A stretch of 7,531 nucleotides of DNA from Bacteriovoracaceae bacterium (GTDB lineage: Bacteria > Bdellovibrionota > Bacteriovoracia > Bacteriovoracales > Bacteriovoracaceae). A program made the position numbers and the translations under genes. Location of the stretch: contig JAKLJM010000100.1 of assembly GCA_023151145.1 (NCBI GenBank), forward strand, positions 1-7,531. The letters are read 5' to 3'. The notes under the pieces were generated by a model. It was given only the letters and a program-made list of their open reading frames with translations, was not told the origin of the DNA and ran no database searches. Positions 7,286 through 7,531 of the stretch are shown here, piece after piece (positions within the stretch are counted from its first letter, which is position 1; the number at the start of each line of letters is the position of its first letter).

Positions 7286-7340
7286 TCCTTGGAAAAGTTA
7301 AGAGTCAAAACCATTTGACTCAACTAAATGCTACCAAGGA
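7286..7340 (-). promoter_or_regulatory. Nested inverted repeat in the regulator leader, overlapping its ribosome binding site
   Basis: Two nearly concentric inverted repeats lie just upstream of the response regulator. The inner one has perfect 8-bp arms, GAGTCAAA (7302-7309) and TTTGACTC (7314-7321), around 4 bases. The outer one has perfect 7-bp arms, TCCTTGG (7286-7292) and CCAAGGA (7334-7340). On the minus strand the 3' outer arm (CCAAGGA) contains the AAGGA that serves as ribosome binding site, and the 5' arm is its complement. Between the stems AGTT (7325-7322) can also pair with AACT (7299-7296), leaving a 2-base bulge. A transcript covering all of this could hide the ribosome binding site. 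The same symmetry could instead be a protein operator. The pairing is seen; the function is inferred. Confidence 0.5.
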
Positions 7341-7357
7341 AAATTCGGGGGTGTCAA
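7328..7357 (-). promoter_or_regulatory. Candidate sigma-70-type promoter of the response regulator
   Basis: On the minus strand a perfect TTGACA (7357-7352) is followed after 18 bases by TAGCAT (7333-7328), which matches four of six -10 positions. Transcription would start near 7321, at the outer edge of the 8-bp-arm palindrome. The palindrome would then overlie the +1 site and sit at the 5' end of the message, while the upstream outer arm at 7334-7340 would be outside the RNA. A start further upstream would include the whole nested structure. Confidence 0.45.
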
Positions 7358-7358
7358 T

Positions 7359-7399
7359 TTATCAACATCTTACACTTATTACCTATTAAATGTTGATAA
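7359..7399. repeat. Perfect 10-bp inverted repeat with DnaA-box-like arms
   Basis: TTATCAACAT (7359-7368) and ATGTTGATAA (7390-7399) are exact reverse complements separated by 21 bases, 31 bases centre to centre, close to three helical turns. Each arm contains TTATCAACA, one mismatch from the E. coli DnaA consensus TTATCCACA. The pair lies between the divergent response regulator and the basic-protein gene, directly upstream of the regulator's candidate -35. It could be a two-site operator for an unknown protein, or a DnaA-related site. Confidence 0.55.
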
Positions 7400-7484
7400 C
7401 TAACTTAACTGTCTAAAATTGCATTAATTAATGGTTCTTAAGAGGGTTTGATTAATATTGGGTCCGCCCAAAAGGAAGTAGAAA

Positions 7485-7531
7485 ATGATCATGATGAAAC
7501 AAAAAAAGGCCAAAAAACCTAAAAGCACAGA
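7485..7531 (+). CDS. Start of a lysine-rich protein, cut by right window edge
   Basis: ATG 7485 has a strong ribosome binding site AGGAAG (7473-7478) six bases upstream, and the frame stays open for 15 codons to the edge: MIMMKQKKAKKPKST. In-frame ATGs also occur at codons 3 and 4, so the exact start is uncertain; the first fits the spacing best. A short hairpin, TTGGG (7458-7462) with CCCAA (7467-7471), abuts the ribosome binding site. The visible part holds seven lysines and no hydrophobic segment after the start, so it looks cytoplasmic and possibly nucleic-acid-binding or a basic tail of a larger protein. Product not recognisable from 15 residues. Confidence 0.6.
   Translation, partial: MIMMKQKKAKKPKST

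Noticed and set aside
7286..7484. Sigma-54 (-24/-12) promoter next to the activator
   Set aside because: No TGGCAC-N5-TTGC-like pair with the GG-N10-GC spacing was found here or in 2598-2831.
1..7531. Mobile elements, CRISPR arrays, tRNA or rRNA genes
   Set aside because: No transposase, integrase, regularly spaced repeats, cloverleaf or rRNA-like sequence was seen; the region looks like ordinary chromosomal backbone.

Overview
This window comes from an AT-rich Gram-negative bacterium. It carries inner- and outer-membrane-type genes (an Mla/MCE lipid transporter, an outer-membrane-type lipoprotein, a secreted TPR protein) and an NtrC-type sigma-54 activator. The low G+C content, the Lys/Asn/Ile-rich proteins and this gene combination best fit the Bdellovibrionota, in particular a Bacteriovorax/Halobacteriovorax-like lineage. 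That placement is inference from style; no marker gene here settles it.

Layout, left to right. (1) 1-2597, minus strand: the first 865 codons of a large exported TPR-type protein; its C-terminus lies beyond the left edge. (2) 2598-2831: a divergent intergenic region with a candidate plus-strand promoter. (3) 2832-5696, plus strand: a compact four-gene operon of lipoprotein, mlaE, mlaF and mlaD. Its joints are a 4-base ATGA overlap, a 1-base gap, and a 9-base gap in which the mlaD ribosome binding site overlaps the mlaF stop. (4) 5693-7276, minus strand: a complete NtrC-family response regulator (receiver, AAA+ with intact GAFTGA, Fis-type HTH) that converges on mlaD and overlaps its stop by 4 bases. 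(5) 7277-7484: an intergenic region rich in symmetry. It holds a nested inverted repeat that could hide the regulator's ribosome binding site, a sigma-70-like promoter, and two inverted copies of TTATCAACA. (6) 7485-7531, plus strand: the first 15 codons of a new, very basic protein behind a strong ribosome binding site.

How the genes work together. The permease MlaE, ATPase MlaF and membrane-anchored MCE protein MlaD should form an inner-membrane complex moving phospholipid between the membranes. The usual enterobacterial partners MlaB and MlaC are absent. A lipoprotein of unrecognised family leads the operon instead and is the natural candidate for a periplasmic or outer-membrane partner. 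The TPR protein is probably periplasmic or membrane-associated, with no assignable partner. The response regulator has no adjacent histidine kinase and no recognisable sigma-54 promoter nearby, so its targets are probably elsewhere.

No RNA genes, insertion sequences, CRISPR arrays or prophage parts were seen. The most unusual material is the regulatory DNA at 7286-7400 and the lipoprotein-led Mla variant.
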